Made by a program: the position numbers and the translations under genes. A stretch of DNA of 54,818 nucleotides from Clostridia bacterium (GTDB lineage: Bacteria > Bacillota > Clostridia > Christensenellales > Pumilibacteraceae). The stretch covers positions 1-54,818 of the forward strand of contig JAFVXY010000019.1 in assembly GCA_017500845.1 (NCBI GenBank), written 5' to 3'. The notes below the pieces were generated by a model. That model made no database searches and was not told where the DNA came from. It worked only from the letters and a program-made list of their open reading frames with translations. Shown one piece after another: positions 8,091 to 16,370 of the stretch (within the stretch, counting starts at the first letter, position 1; every line of letters starts with the position of its first letter).

Positions 8091-8489
8091 TCAAAAAAGC
8101 GCCCGTAGTTTTAAGCTGTTGATTTTGCGCTCGATTTGCTTGATAACCTCAACAAAAGCCTCGTCGCTTTTGCCCGTGGGGTCGGGCAAGCCCCAGTCGT
8201 CCATTGCTCTGCCGACAAAAGGACAGCCCACGTCACAGCCCATCGAAATTGCTATGTCGGGCGACGGAATCTCGTCCACGGTTTTACTGTACTACGATTG
8301 CTCCATATCGATTCCGTAAAGCTGCTTTACCAGCCTTACCGCGTCCTGATTGATGCGCGGCTTGGTCTGCGTTCCTGCCGAATAGAAGTCAAACTCATCA
8401 CCTCTAAGGTGCTTACCGAGCGCCTCGGCGATCTGACTGCGGCAAGAATTGTGCACACATATAAACGCTATTTTCTTTTTTGCTTTCAT
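8091..8489 (-). pseudogene. Arsenate reductase / LMW phosphatase (ArsC-type), broken by an in-frame TAG
   Basis: The start is the ATG at 8489, which overlaps the stop of the upstream gene (ATGA). The N-terminal half has the P-loop C-VHNSC-R-S at residues 11-18, as in thioredoxin-type arsenate reductases. An in-frame TAG at 8292-8294 follows GIDMEQS. The same frame resumes immediately with YSKTVDEIP, then MGCDVGCPF and DPTGKSDEAF, all conserved in the family. There is thus one nonsense codon and no frameshift. TAG ends other genes here, so recoding is unlikely. The product would be an inactive fragment of about 65 residues unless the stop is read through or is a sequence error. Confidence 0.8.
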
Positions 8490-9165
8490 AAAAAGGGACA
8501 CCTCTCTTTTATACATTGATTGTTTTGAGCTGAATGAACGCACTTAACTTCCGCAAGCTCCATTTGCACGCCGAGGTTTTGGCGGGCAAACTCTACGGCT
8601 TTAATTATGGCAAGATAGGAATCGCGTTTACAGCAGCGCGGGCCGCCCACCTCGCCGATGGCACCAAGGGCGGCGGCGGTCATCCTATTGGACAAGCCCC
8701 ACGCCTTACCTGCAAGCGGAGTCGAGCCCGTCACGATGGACACGAACATTCCTGCGCTGACACCTGCTCCGCACGCGCCCCAAAATCCGCACGCACCGCC
8801 GGGCACCTTTTTGCCACGCTCGCGCATCTCGATAAGCGCTTTGGGCAGGTTGATATCGCCGCCCGCGTTCTTGTAGGCGGTAAGAAGTGCCGAGCCGACC
8901 ATAACGTGGTGCTCGGGGCCGTGCATGTGACAAAACGGCAACGCCATCAGCCTTTGCATAATCTCTATAGGGTTTTTCGAGTCCTCGGCAAGGCAAGCGC
9001 CTATAATGCTGTCCACGCCCTGCGCGTGGCACTCGTCGCATACGTAGTGACCATTTTGGCATACCGTATTGCTTTTTTTTGTCTATGGCAGATGGCGCAC
9101 TCCATCGGCTCGTCCTTTTGTAAATACACCAGCGGCGCACCGCAAATAAGACATTCGTCCTTCAT
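8486..9165 (-). pseudogene. DUF5714 family protein with frameshift at an A8 tract
   Basis: The true start is the ATG at 9165 after AGGAGGG. The product begins MKDECLICGAPLVYL with a CxxC knuckle. At a run of eight A (minus strand; T8 at 9073-9080) the frame shifts. With nine A the reading continues KKSNTVCQNGHYVCDECHAQGVD directly into the conserved body (PFCHMHGPEHHVMVGSALL, GGACGFWGACGAGVSAG, GGPRCCKRDS, ending NNQCIKERCPF). The family is cysteine-rich and of unknown role in anaerobes, often near redox or metal genes. The lesion may be real, an assembly homopolymer error, or bypassed by transcript slippage. Confidence 0.8.
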
Positions 9166-9175
9166 TCTACCCTCC

Positions 9176-9835
9176 TTATAGCAGCTTGAATTGGTTTTTG
9201 TCAAACTCCAAAAGCCCCTCATCGCGCATTTTGCACAGCTCGTTGGACATGGCGCTTCTGTCCACCGACAAAAAATCGGCGAGCTGCTGACGGTTGAACG
9301 GTATCGTAAAGCTCGCACTGCCGCTTCGCATAGCTTCTTCCGAAAGATACGAAATCAGCTTCTCTCTGGTGGTGCGCTTGGACATATGACCAAGCTTCTG
9401 CACGAGGCTTCGGTTCTTCTCGGAGATGGCGAAGAACAAGTTCTGCACAACCATCGAATGAAACCTGCACGCCGCCGAACAGACGGAAAGAATTTTGCGT
9501 ACGTCAAAAAAGATGACTGTGCTATCCCGCACCGCAATCACGTCGTTAAGCAGCGCCCCGCTTTCGGGCGACACGTACGCTTCGCCAAACGTCTGCCCTA
9601 CCGCAATTCGGTTGACGATGGCACGGTTGCCCCAATAATCGTCTCGCTGAATATGAAGCTCGCCCTCTACAATCACCATAATATGACTAAGATGCTCGCC
9701 TTGCCGAAGCACGTACTCGCCCTTTTTGTATGCGCCCATTTTTGCATCGAGGCAAGTGAGCATTGCTCCGATTTCCTCGTCGGCAACGCCCGCAAATAGC
9801 TTGGTTCTTTTTAATAAAGGAATAAATTTTTTCAT
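9176..9835 (-). CDS. Crp/Fnr family transcription regulator
   Basis: A 219-residue protein with an N-terminal cyclic-nucleotide-binding-like beta roll (residues about 10-120: EYVLRQGEHLSHIMVIVEGELHIQRDD) and a C-terminal winged helix (RQQLADFLSVDRSAMSNELCKMRDEGLL). No N-terminal Fnr-type cysteine cluster is visible, so the signal is unknown. GAGGGA precedes the ATG. It heads the minus-strand operon containing the DUF5714 and ArsC-like genes, and it is divergent from a ferredoxin-like gene. A palindrome lies in the shared upstream region. Confidence 0.92.
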   Translation of the reverse strand: MKKFIPLLKRTKLFAGVADEEIGAMLTCLDAKMGAYKKGEYVLRQGEHLSHIMVIVEGELHIQRDDYWGNRAIVNRIAVGQTFGEAYVSPESGALLNDVIAVRDSTVIFFDVRKILSVCSAACRFHSMVVQNLFFAISEKNRSLVQKLGHMSKRTTREKLISYLSEEAMRSGSASFTIPFNRQQLADFLSVDRSAMSNELCKMRDEGLLEFDKNQFKLL

Positions 9836-9848
9836 AATCCCTCTTTTT

Positions 9849-9890
9849 GTTGTAAAAACAACCGACTTGTTTCTTTTATTGTACTATAAT
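9849..9890 (+). promoter_or_regulatory. Palindrome and -10 box upstream of the ferredoxin gene
   Basis: GTTGT-AAAA-ACAAC (9849-9862) is a perfect palindrome. TATAAT lies at 9885-9890 without a recognisable -35 box. If transcription starts about 7 bases after the -10 box, the palindrome is centred near -41.5, the classic class II position for Crp/Fnr activation. The adjacent divergent gene encodes a Crp/Fnr protein. Confidence 0.55.
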
Positions 9891-9926
9891 TTAGACATAA
9901 AGTCAAAAGAATTTTAAGGAGTGATT

Positions 9927-10616
9927 ATGATCAGAAAAATAATTAGAATCGACCAAGAAAAATGTAACGGCTGTGGCGCTTGTGCCGCCGCTTGCCACGA
10001 GGGCGCAATAGAAATGGTGGGTGGCAAGGCGTGCCTTACCCGCGAGGACTACTGCGACGGACTCGGAGACTGCCTGCCCGCTTGCCCCGTTGATGCTATA
10101 TCCTTTGTTGAACGCGAGGCCCCTGCCTATAACGAAGCGGCTGTTCTTGCAGCAAAAGCAAAAAAGTCCCCCTTGCCGTGTGGCTGTCCGGGGACGCAAT
10201 CCAAAACCATTAAGCGCGAGGAATGCTCTTGCGCGCCTTCCGCGCCGGCCGTTAGTATGCTGTCGCAATGGCCCGTTCAAATCAAGCTCGTCCCCGTAAA
10301 CGCGCCGTACTTTGAGGGCGCAAATTTGCTTATCGCCGCCGACTGCACCGCTTACGCCTACGGAAGCTTCCACAGCGAATTTATTCGCAACCGCATAACG
10401 CTTATCGGCTGTCCCAAGCTGGACGACGGCGACTACGCCGACAAGCTTACGGCAATTCTTGCAAATAACAATATCAAAAGCGTAACGGTCGTGCGTATGG
10501 AGGTTCCCTGCTGCGGCGGCATCGAAAACGCCGTAAAGCGCGCCCTGATGGCAAGCGAAAAGCTTATCCCGTGGAGCGTAATAACCATCACCACAGACGG
10601 AAGAAAGCTTGACTAA
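9927..10616 (+). CDS. 4Fe-4S dicluster ferredoxin-like protein
   Basis: The start is the ATG at 9927, with AAGGAG just upstream; an in-frame GTG at 9921 overlaps that site. Two ferredoxin cluster motifs are visible: C-NG-C-GA-C-AAA-C (from residue 13) and C-DGLGD-C-LPA-C-P (from about residue 46). A linker with several cysteines (CGCPG, CSC) follows, then a C-terminal domain with DCTAYAYGSFH and EVPCCGGIENAV. Such proteins are redox or electron-transfer factors in anaerobes. The gene is divergent from the Crp/Fnr regulator that probably controls it. Confidence 0.88.
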   Translation: MIRKIIRIDQEKCNGCGACAAACHEGAIEMVGGKACLTREDYCDGLGDCLPACPVDAISFVEREAPAYNEAAVLAAKAKKSPLPCGCPGTQSKTIKREECSCAPSAPAVSMLSQWPVQIKLVPVNAPYFEGANLLIAADCTAYAYGSFHSEFIRNRITLIGCPKLDDGDYADKLTAILANNNIKSVTVVRMEVPCCGGIENAVKRALMASEKLIPWSVITITTDGRKLD

Positions 10617-10664
10617 CGCCCCGTAAGCCACCGCATTTATCGCGGCATTAACACTTAGCACCGC

Positions 10665-10696
10665 AAAAAAGCAGCACCCTGCGCGGTGCTTTTTTG
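10665..10696 (+). terminator. Rho-independent terminator
   Basis: A-run, GCAGCACC, a short loop, GGTGCTTTTTT. It lies about 50 bp downstream of the ferredoxin-like gene. Confidence 0.75.
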
Positions 10697-10793
10697 TTGC
10701 GGGCACGGGTGGTGAGAATATTGCTTTTTTTATAATTATGTGTTATAGTTTTGTATATAGCTATCAAATTTTAATTAAGGGGAATGAAGACAC

Positions 10794-11591
10794 ATGAAAA
10801 ATAAAAACGAGATGATCTTTGCAATTATATTCTTTTCAGTGGCTATATGTGGCTTAGCATTTGGTCTTGTTTTTTGCATAATACAATATTCGCGATACGA
10901 CGTTGATTACAACGAACTAACGCACGAAAGGCTAACCTTTATCCGATACGAAAAACCCGCCAATTACGATGTTTATTTTGAAGAATATGCTGAGCCTTTT
11001 GAAATATCTAATATAGTCCACGCAAAGTTAGATAAAGAAGCACTTGATGAACTAAAGGAAAATCAAGCGGTTGACGTTTTTTATAGGCAAGATTTAGACG
11101 GCGATTTTACTATTTGCGAAATGACGTGCGACTCTACAACGCTTTTAAGCTTGTCTGACTATATAAAACGCAATCAAAACAATCAAATGGTAGGAATAAT
11201 TCTATGCGGTGTTATGCTAATTATGTCGGCTGTAATAATATGGCTGTGTGGTCGAGCTTTAGTTGGCATAAACAAAATTCCAAGCTTGCAAAAGACAAGA
11301 ATACCCGGCAGTCTAAATGGGGAATTACCCGGCTTGGGAAAAGTAAAGATAGAGCGCAGGATTGATGGATATGTAATTCGTATTTATAATTCCTTTGAGG
11401 TATGCTCGCTTGTAATAAATAACCAAATAAAAGATCAATTCTGGGGCGTAATGGGAGAGCCGTTCAGCCTAATATCTACTGTGCTTGTTAACGGAAAAAA
11501 AGTCGTCGTAGAAGCAAAAATGGGGCTTGTAAATATGCGGCTTTATTACGACGGTAACCTTGTTGCAAAAAAGTTTTTTGCGTTTGGCTAA
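10794..11591 (+). CDS. Hypothetical two-helix membrane protein
   Basis: A 265-residue protein with hydrophobic segments near residues 7-29 (MIFAIIFFSVAICGLAFGLVF) and 132-153 (MVGIILCGVMLIMSAVIIWLC). They enclose an external domain of about 100 residues, and a cytoplasmic domain of about 110 residues follows. AGGGGA lies upstream of the ATG. No family is recognised. It stands alone, with a terminator downstream. Confidence 0.65.
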   Translation: MKNKNEMIFAIIFFSVAICGLAFGLVFCIIQYSRYDVDYNELTHERLTFIRYEKPANYDVYFEEYAEPFEISNIVHAKLDKEALDELKENQAVDVFYRQDLDGDFTICEMTCDSTTLLSLSDYIKRNQNNQMVGIILCGVMLIMSAVIIWLCGRALVGINKIPSLQKTRIPGSLNGELPGLGKVKIERRIDGYVIRIYNSFEVCSLVINNQIKDQFWGVMGEPFSLISTVLVNGKKVVVEAKMGLVNMRLYYDGNLVAKKFFAFG

Positions 11592-11649
11592 TAATCTACG
11601 AGCCGCACGCTGCAACGGGCGCACAACAACCGCCACCCTCTTATACCGT

Positions 11650-11683
11650 AGCCTTGAAGCGACCAGCTCAAGGCTTTTTTTGT
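11650..11683 (+). terminator. Rho-independent terminator
   Basis: AGCCTTGA and TCAAGGCT form a perfect stem followed by TTTTTT. It lies about 60 bp after the membrane protein gene. Confidence 0.75.
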
Positions 11684-11737
11684 TAGCGCTCATAATTCAA
11701 GGTGCATCATCTCAGGCACAAGCATAACAGTCTAAAA

Positions 11738-11776
11738 ATACGCAAAAATCAATATCTAAAACGTTTTTTTGCGTAT
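11738..11776 (-). terminator. Terminator of the MATE gene
   Basis: ATACGCAAAAA and TTTTTGCGTAT form a perfect 11-bp stem. On the minus strand it ends in a T-run, about 50 bp beyond the MATE stop codon. Confidence 0.6.
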
Positions 11777-11824
11777 ACGTACCCACAAAATTATGACATC
11801 GTAGGTGTACGGGTGATATTTACT

Positions 11825-13186
11825 TTACTCGTCCTTGGGCAAGTGGCGCAAAAACGATAGGGTCATGGGAAGCGACACGAGCGCGGACATAAAGTACGCC
11901 AGCGGCTGGGCGATTTGTATGCCCAAAATGCCGAGGAAGATGGGTAAAATAAGGCATAGGGGAATAAACAGCGCACCGCTTTGCAGGCACGACACGATTA
12001 GTGCCCGACCGCTTTTTCCTATGCTTTGGAACAGCATTGTTCCCACCACGGAAATGGGCAAAAACAGCAAGAACACGCACATAATTCGGAGTGCCTTGCT
12101 ACCGATTTCAACAACCTCCGCCTCGCTGCGGAACAGCGAAATGATTTGCGGTGCAAAGGCAAAGCAGCACGCCGATATGCAGCCGATGAACGCAACGCCA
12201 AAGCCAAGCGTAAACCACGTTCCTTTTTTTACTCTCGAATACTTCCTTGCGCCGTAGTTGAATCCTGCCACCGGCTGAAAGCCCTGCCCGATACCAAGCC
12301 CCACGCTGAAAATAAGGCTGGACGTTCTGCCGACGTAACCCATCGCGGCGATGGCGGCGTCACCAAACGCCTTTGCCTGCGCATTGAGCACCATGGTAGA
12401 AACGCTGTTAAGTCCCTGCCTTGCGAAGCTGGGCAGCCCGGTGATTATAATATCGCCCACGGTTTTAAGCTCTCTTGCAAACAAACGAAGCGACAGTCGC
12501 GACTGCGTCTTTTTTGCCAAAAACATCGACAAAAGTATGCAAAACGAAATATACTGTGAAAGCGCGGTGGCAAGACCCGCCCCGCTGATTCCCATATCGA
12601 GGGCGAAAATAAACAGCGGGTCGAACGCCATATTCAATATGCCGCCCGTTGTCAGCCCGATCATGGCAAGAGCCGCCATTCCCTCGTACCGCAGAATGTT
12701 GTTAAGCACGCAGCTTGCCGTCATGGCAGGTGCCGCAATTAAAATCCACCGTCCGTAGTCCTTGGCGTACGGTAGAATTGTATCGGTGCTTCCGAGAAGC
12801 CGCATTAACGGCTCTAAGAAAATCAGTCCGCCCGCCATAATAGCAAGCCCACTCGCTATCGCCAAAAAGAAGCCCGTGGACGCGTATTTGCTTGCCTTTT
12901 CGACGTGCTTACTGCCAAGCATTCGGCTGATATTGCTTCCCGCGCCGTGCCCGAACGTGAATCCAAACGCCTGCAATATTGCCATAATGCCAAACACGAC
13001 GCTCGTTGCTCCACCCGCACTAAGCGACAGCTGGCTGACAAAATACGAGTCGACCATATTATATATGTTGGTGATCAGCATGCTGACCGTCGTCGGAATT
13101 CCAAGCGCCAGTACAAGCCTCGGTATCGGCGTTTCGGTCATTTTGATATATTTGCTGTCTACAGTTTTTGCTATCTCTTGATTCAT
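11825..13186 (-). CDS. MATE family efflux transporter
   Basis: About 453 residues with roughly twelve hydrophobic segments in two similar halves. The opening (TPIPRLVLALGIPTTVSMLITNIYNMVDSYFVSQL) and the VAGFNYGARKY phrase are typical of MATE drug/sodium antiporters. The ATG at 13186 is chosen because MNQEIAKTVDSKYIKMTE matches the usual family start; an upstream GTG at 13228 would add a basic tail. The ribosome binding site is weak (AAAGGTTGAG). The protein exports cationic drugs or metabolites in exchange for Na+ or H+; the substrate is unknown. Confidence 0.92.
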   Translation of the reverse strand: MNQEIAKTVDSKYIKMTETPIPRLVLALGIPTTVSMLITNIYNMVDSYFVSQLSLSAGGATSVVFGIMAILQAFGFTFGHGAGSNISRMLGSKHVEKASKYASTGFFLAIASGLAIMAGGLIFLEPLMRLLGSTDTILPYAKDYGRWILIAAPAMTASCVLNNILRYEGMAALAMIGLTTGGILNMAFDPLFIFALDMGISGAGLATALSQYISFCILLSMFLAKKTQSRLSLRLFARELKTVGDIIITGLPSFARQGLNSVSTMVLNAQAKAFGDAAIAAMGYVGRTSSLIFSVGLGIGQGFQPVAGFNYGARKYSRVKKGTWFTLGFGVAFIGCISACCFAFAPQIISLFRSEAEVVEIGSKALRIMCVFLLFLPISVVGTMLFQSIGKSGRALIVSCLQSGALFIPLCLILPIFLGILGIQIAQPLAYFMSALVSLPMTLSFLRHLPKDE

Positions 13187-13325
13187 ATGCAATAACTCAA
13201 CCTTTGATTTGAAGCGTCGCTTCCGCACCCCTTGTATGCGAAAGGCTCATTTGCCGTCCGTCACAAGAATTCATAACCGTAGCGGCGTTTTGTGTAAACT
13301 ATCGCACAAATTGCCGCTTAGCTTT

Positions 13326-14771
13326 TTACGCTCTTAGCTTGTACATGCGGTCGGCATTACTACCGCTTGCAACGATATATCCGTCCTTTACCATATCGGC
13401 AAGAATTTCCTTTGCTCTATCTTCCTTAACGCCAAGCAGCTGGGCAATCTCCGTGCTGTTTGCTGTCACGTTCTCGGTAAGATAACTGATTATTGCTCCC
13501 TTATGAGCATAAGCTCTTGCGGCTTTTTTATCGCCGCTTGCTTGCGTATCTTTTTTCTCGCCCTTGCTTAGCGGTAGCGAAAGCGTTATTCTGTCGGGGT
13601 CGAAGCCTTCGCAAAGCTCGGGGGCGTGCCAGCCCTGCTTTTTCCACACGCTGAAAATGTTGGGGATACCGCTACCCGAGCCATCTCCCACGTCAATAAG
13701 ATTAAACATCTTAGTAAGCAAGCTGTTTCTCGGGTCAGACACTCCGCCGATTTTTGCGGCTTGTAGCTGTATACGAAATCTACCCGGGTTAGAAAACGTG
13801 ATAACGTCATTTTGTTTTGTAACCACAACCCCAAGCAATCCGTAATAGTCGGCGTTTATAAGGCTATTGGCAAGCGCCTCTCTAAGCGCCTCAACCACAC
13901 GAGCGTAATTACACTTGCCGACCTCATATTTATCTTTAATATCGTGCGTTATCCTATCGTAAACGCGGGAATAAAAATCAAAAATGTTTCCACCCCACTC
14001 ACCCGACGAGGACACGATACTATATGTGCTTTCGCTCTCGCCGTCAAGCCGCTCTGTATATTCAAGGTAAAAGTCGGGGTATATGCTAACAATCTCGCGC
14101 GCATATCCAAACATCAAAAGCCCGGCGGCTGTGGGGTGCATTTCGCCGTCCTTGCCTATTCCCACAGCTCCAATCTTAAGCAAAAATTCTTCGTCCGTCA
14201 GCTCGTTCCACGCATGCTCGTGACGATTGGTTTTTAGGCAAACGCGATAACGCTTCACGGTTTCGCAGTCAAAAACGTCCGTCCCTATACCGTCAAGCAC
14301 GTCCATATCCTGAGTCCTGATTGCCGCATCACGCATCATCGCCCTGACCTCCGCTTGGGTACACCTGTAGTCGCCCTCGCCGTTGCGGCGGTAGCTTCCC
14401 GCAAAGGGGTTGCCGTCAACGTGCACCGGCTTGTCACTGCGCTGTGCGTGCGGAACGCGTATGGCAACTATGCGCTTGCCGTCGATTTGCTCGATGGTTA
14501 CGTCGTTTTCGCAAAGAATGTTGACGCTTACCTTGTTCGTGTTGCTTAGAATGTCCCAAAATTCGGCAATCAGCATTTCGGGGTCGGGGAGATCAACGGC
14601 GTGCAAGGTCTTGTCCGCATGCTCCTTTACGCCAAGCAAAATTATGCCGCCAAGCGTGTTGGCAAACGCCGAATACGTTTCCCAAATGCTGTGCGGCAAC
14701 CCACCGATTGCCTTTTTTGCCTCGAGGCGGTTGTTCTCCTTGTACTTTTCTATCTGTGTAAAATCAATCAT
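13326..14771 (-). CDS. AlbA/Schlafen-type DNA-binding, ATP-binding regulator with winged helix
   Basis: The start is the ATG at 14771, preceded by AGGGGA. Residues 1 to about 130 form the AlbA_2 domain (ENNRLEAKKAIGGLPHSIWETYSAFANTLGGIILLGV). A GHKL-like ATP-binding region follows (REALANSLINADY, GDGSGSGIPNIFSVW), then a C-terminal winged helix (ITAYL-like: IISYLTENVTANSTEIAQLLGVKED). Such proteins are common accessory-genome transcription factors in Clostridia and are often annotated as putative DNA binding domain proteins. The gene is convergent with nothing nearby and divergent from parB. Confidence 0.85.
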   Translation of the reverse strand: MIDFTQIEKYKENNRLEAKKAIGGLPHSIWETYSAFANTLGGIILLGVKEHADKTLHAVDLPDPEMLIAEFWDILSNTNKVSVNILCENDVTIEQIDGKRIVAIRVPHAQRSDKPVHVDGNPFAGSYRRNGEGDYRCTQAEVRAMMRDAAIRTQDMDVLDGIGTDVFDCETVKRYRVCLKTNRHEHAWNELTDEEFLLKIGAVGIGKDGEMHPTAAGLLMFGYAREIVSIYPDFYLEYTERLDGESESTYSIVSSSGEWGGNIFDFYSRVYDRITHDIKDKYEVGKCNYARVVEALREALANSLINADYYGLLGVVVTKQNDVITFSNPGRFRIQLQAAKIGGVSDPRNSLLTKMFNLIDVGDGSGSGIPNIFSVWKKQGWHAPELCEGFDPDRITLSLPLSKGEKKDTQASGDKKAARAYAHKGAIISYLTENVTANSTEIAQLLGVKEDRAKEILADMVKDGYIVASGSNADRMYKLRA

Positions 14772-15179
14772 TTCTGTGTCCCCTGCCCCTGCACGTGCTA
14801 ACAAGCTTGATTTTTGCAATTCCCCTTCCTCAAAAGCCTAAACGGTTTTCTCTTGTCCTTATGGCAATGGAAGTATGTTCACCCCATACGTGCCACGTGA
14901 GTATTTCTTTGTTTAGGGTCAATCAAAGGCTTAATAATTTTTGCAGACTGCCCCTCAAGCCCCCCCTAAAACGCCCCGCTAAGCTAAATTCATTATAACA
15001 TATATTCGCCCAAAAATCAATACGCAACATAAAATATTTGCGCTTTAACCGTAAATTTCTCTGTTTGTGCCGCCACTACTTTTTGTGCAAGGGCGCAAAG
15101 GTCGGTCACATACCGTGGCAGCAGCCTTTTAGTTATTATTTCATAACCATTTGATTTTGTAGTATTGGGCGCAAAACTC
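14772..15179. other. Intergenic region before parB, no gene seen
   Basis: About 400 bp of mixed composition between the divergent AlbA-type gene and parB. A C-rich patch (about 14946-14985) and AT-rich tracts are visible, but I find no conserved frame, RNA or repeat. Confidence 0.4.
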
Positions 15180-15208
15180 TTGACTAAACGCTTAAAATTT
15201 AGTATAAT
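15180..15208 (+). promoter_or_regulatory. Promoter of parB
   Basis: TTGACT (15180-15185), a 17-bp spacer and TATAAT (15203-15208) form a near-consensus sigma-A promoter. It lies 29 bp before the parB ATG. Confidence 0.85.
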
Positions 15209-15237
15209 GCAGGTATACTAATTGTGAGGTGAATACT

Positions 15238-16104
15238 ATGCCCCTTAAAGGATTAGGCAAGGGACTTGGCGCATTGCTTGGCGACTTCGATCTTAATGAC
15301 AACGACACTACAAGCGCCACTAACAAAGCCGAAGAAATTGCTATTGACAAAATTGACCGCAACGACGACCAACCCCGAAAGAACTTTGACGAGGTTGCTT
15401 TGACCGAGCTTGTAAACAGTATTCGTATTCATGGCGTTATCACCCCCATCATCTTGGTGCCGAGGGGCGACCGCTATATGATTATTGCCGGTGAACGCAG
15501 ATGGCGAGCAAGCAAGCGAGCAGGACTTCTTACTATTCCCGCTATCGTTCGCAACTACACCAACGAGCAAATCAGAGAAATCTCTCTTATCGAGAACTTA
15601 CAGCGCGAGGACCTCAACCCCATCGAAACAGCCACTGCAATCAAGCAGCTTATGGACGAATGCGACTACACGCACGAAAAGGTAGCCGAGCGCATAGGCA
15701 AGAGCCGTACGCTTGTAACAAACACCCTTGGATTGCTTACACTTCCGCCGCGCGTAATTGAGCTTATTGCGGCAGGCAGACTCAGCGCAGGCCACGCAAA
15801 GGTTTTGATTGCGCTTGACGACCCCGAGGCGCAAACGGCACTTGCGCTTAAAGGCGCAGACGGCAAGCTTAGCGTGCGCAAGTTCGAGGAGCTTGTAAAA
15901 GCATACCGCAACCCCAAGAAAAAGGTGGTTGTCGAGCAAAGCATCGAGCTTAAGGACCTTGTTGCAAGAATGCAACGCGCGTTCGCGACCAAGGTTTCGG
16001 TACTTGGCAACGACAAAAAAGGACGTATATATATAGATTACTATAACCGTGACGACCTTGATAGAATAACCGATATCTTGGAATCCATTGAGTCCAGAGA
16101 ATAA
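15238..16104 (+). CDS. parB: ParB/Spo0J chromosome-partitioning protein
   Basis: ParB is a CTP-dependent DNA clamp that loads at parS sites near the origin. The start is the ATG at 15238 after GAGGTG; MPLKGLGKGLGALLG is a standard opening. Conserved CTP-binding motifs GERRWRA and ENLQRE are visible, followed by the parS-reading HTH (YTHEKVAERIGKSRTLVTNTL) and a dimerisation C-terminus. At 288 residues it has normal length. No parA gene lies beside it in the window. Two parS-like sites begin 54 bp after the stop, which strongly supports chromosomal ParB rather than a plasmid remnant. Confidence 0.95.
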   Translation: MPLKGLGKGLGALLGDFDLNDNDTTSATNKAEEIAIDKIDRNDDQPRKNFDEVALTELVNSIRIHGVITPIILVPRGDRYMIIAGERRWRASKRAGLLTIPAIVRNYTNEQIREISLIENLQREDLNPIETATAIKQLMDECDYTHEKVAERIGKSRTLVTNTLGLLTLPPRVIELIAAGRLSAGHAKVLIALDDPEAQTALALKGADGKLSVRKFEELVKAYRNPKKKVVVEQSIELKDLVARMQRAFATKVSVLGNDKKGRIYIDYYNRDDLDRITDILESIESRE

Positions 16105-16123
16105 ATAACCTGTTGTAGAGCAC

Positions 16124-16156
16124 GACCCTCGCTTTGAATAGCGAGGGTCATTTTTT
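16124..16156 (+). terminator. Terminator of parB
   Basis: GACCCTCGCT and AGCGAGGGTC form a perfect 10-bp stem with a 6-base loop, followed by a T-run. It lies 20 bp after the parB stop. Confidence 0.9.
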
Positions 16157-16157
16157 G

Positions 16158-16173
16158 TGTTTCACGTGACACA
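16158..16173. promoter_or_regulatory. parS site 1
   Basis: TGTTTCACGTGACACA matches 15 of 16 bases of the Firmicute parS palindrome TGTTTCACGTGAAACA. It lies immediately downstream of parB. Confidence 0.88.
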
Positions 16174-16180
16174 ATTTGGC

Positions 16181-16238
16181 AAAATAGTACATTATTGACC
16201 GATTTTTGCGGCGTTGTGGGTCAATAATATGCTATTTT
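16181..16238. repeat. Large inverted repeat between the two parS sites
   Basis: The left arm at 16181-16200 (AAAATAGTACATTATTGACC) pairs with the right arm at 16219-16238 in 18 of 20 Watson-Crick pairs plus one G-T pair, around an 18-base loop. The element is centred almost exactly between parS 1 and parS 2. Confidence 0.8.
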
Positions 16239-16248
16239 ACTATAAAAA

Positions 16249-16264
16249 TGTTTCACGTGACACA
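16249..16264. promoter_or_regulatory. parS site 2
   Basis: A second identical TGTTTCACGTGACACA, 91 bp from the first. Two parS sites beside parB suggest an origin-proximal nucleation region. Confidence 0.88.
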
Positions 16265-16306
16265 ATAAAATAATCTTTCAAAACGAAGCTTTTTGTAGGT
16301 TTTATG

Positions 16307-16370
16307 TTATCCACAGCTATCCACAAAATCCACATTTATGGTGGAAAACTGTATGTGGATAAGTGGATAA
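16307..16370. other. DnaA box cluster (candidate replication origin element 1)
   Basis: Five DnaA-box-like nonamers lie within 64 bp. TTATCCACA at 16307-16315 is a perfect match. CTATCCACA at 16317-16325 matches 8 of 9, and AAATCCACA at 16326-16334 matches 7 of 9. TGTGGATAA at 16354-16362 is perfect on the reverse strand, and AGTGGATAA at 16362-16370 matches 8 of 9. The cluster sits just downstream of the parS pair. This is either oriC or a DnaA-binding regulatory cluster. Confidence 0.65.

Noticed and set aside
8292-8294. Recoded TAG (pyrrolysine or suppressed amber) in the ArsC-like gene
   Set aside because: TAG ends several other intact genes in the window, and the neighbouring gene is also broken, so a plain nonsense mutation is simpler.
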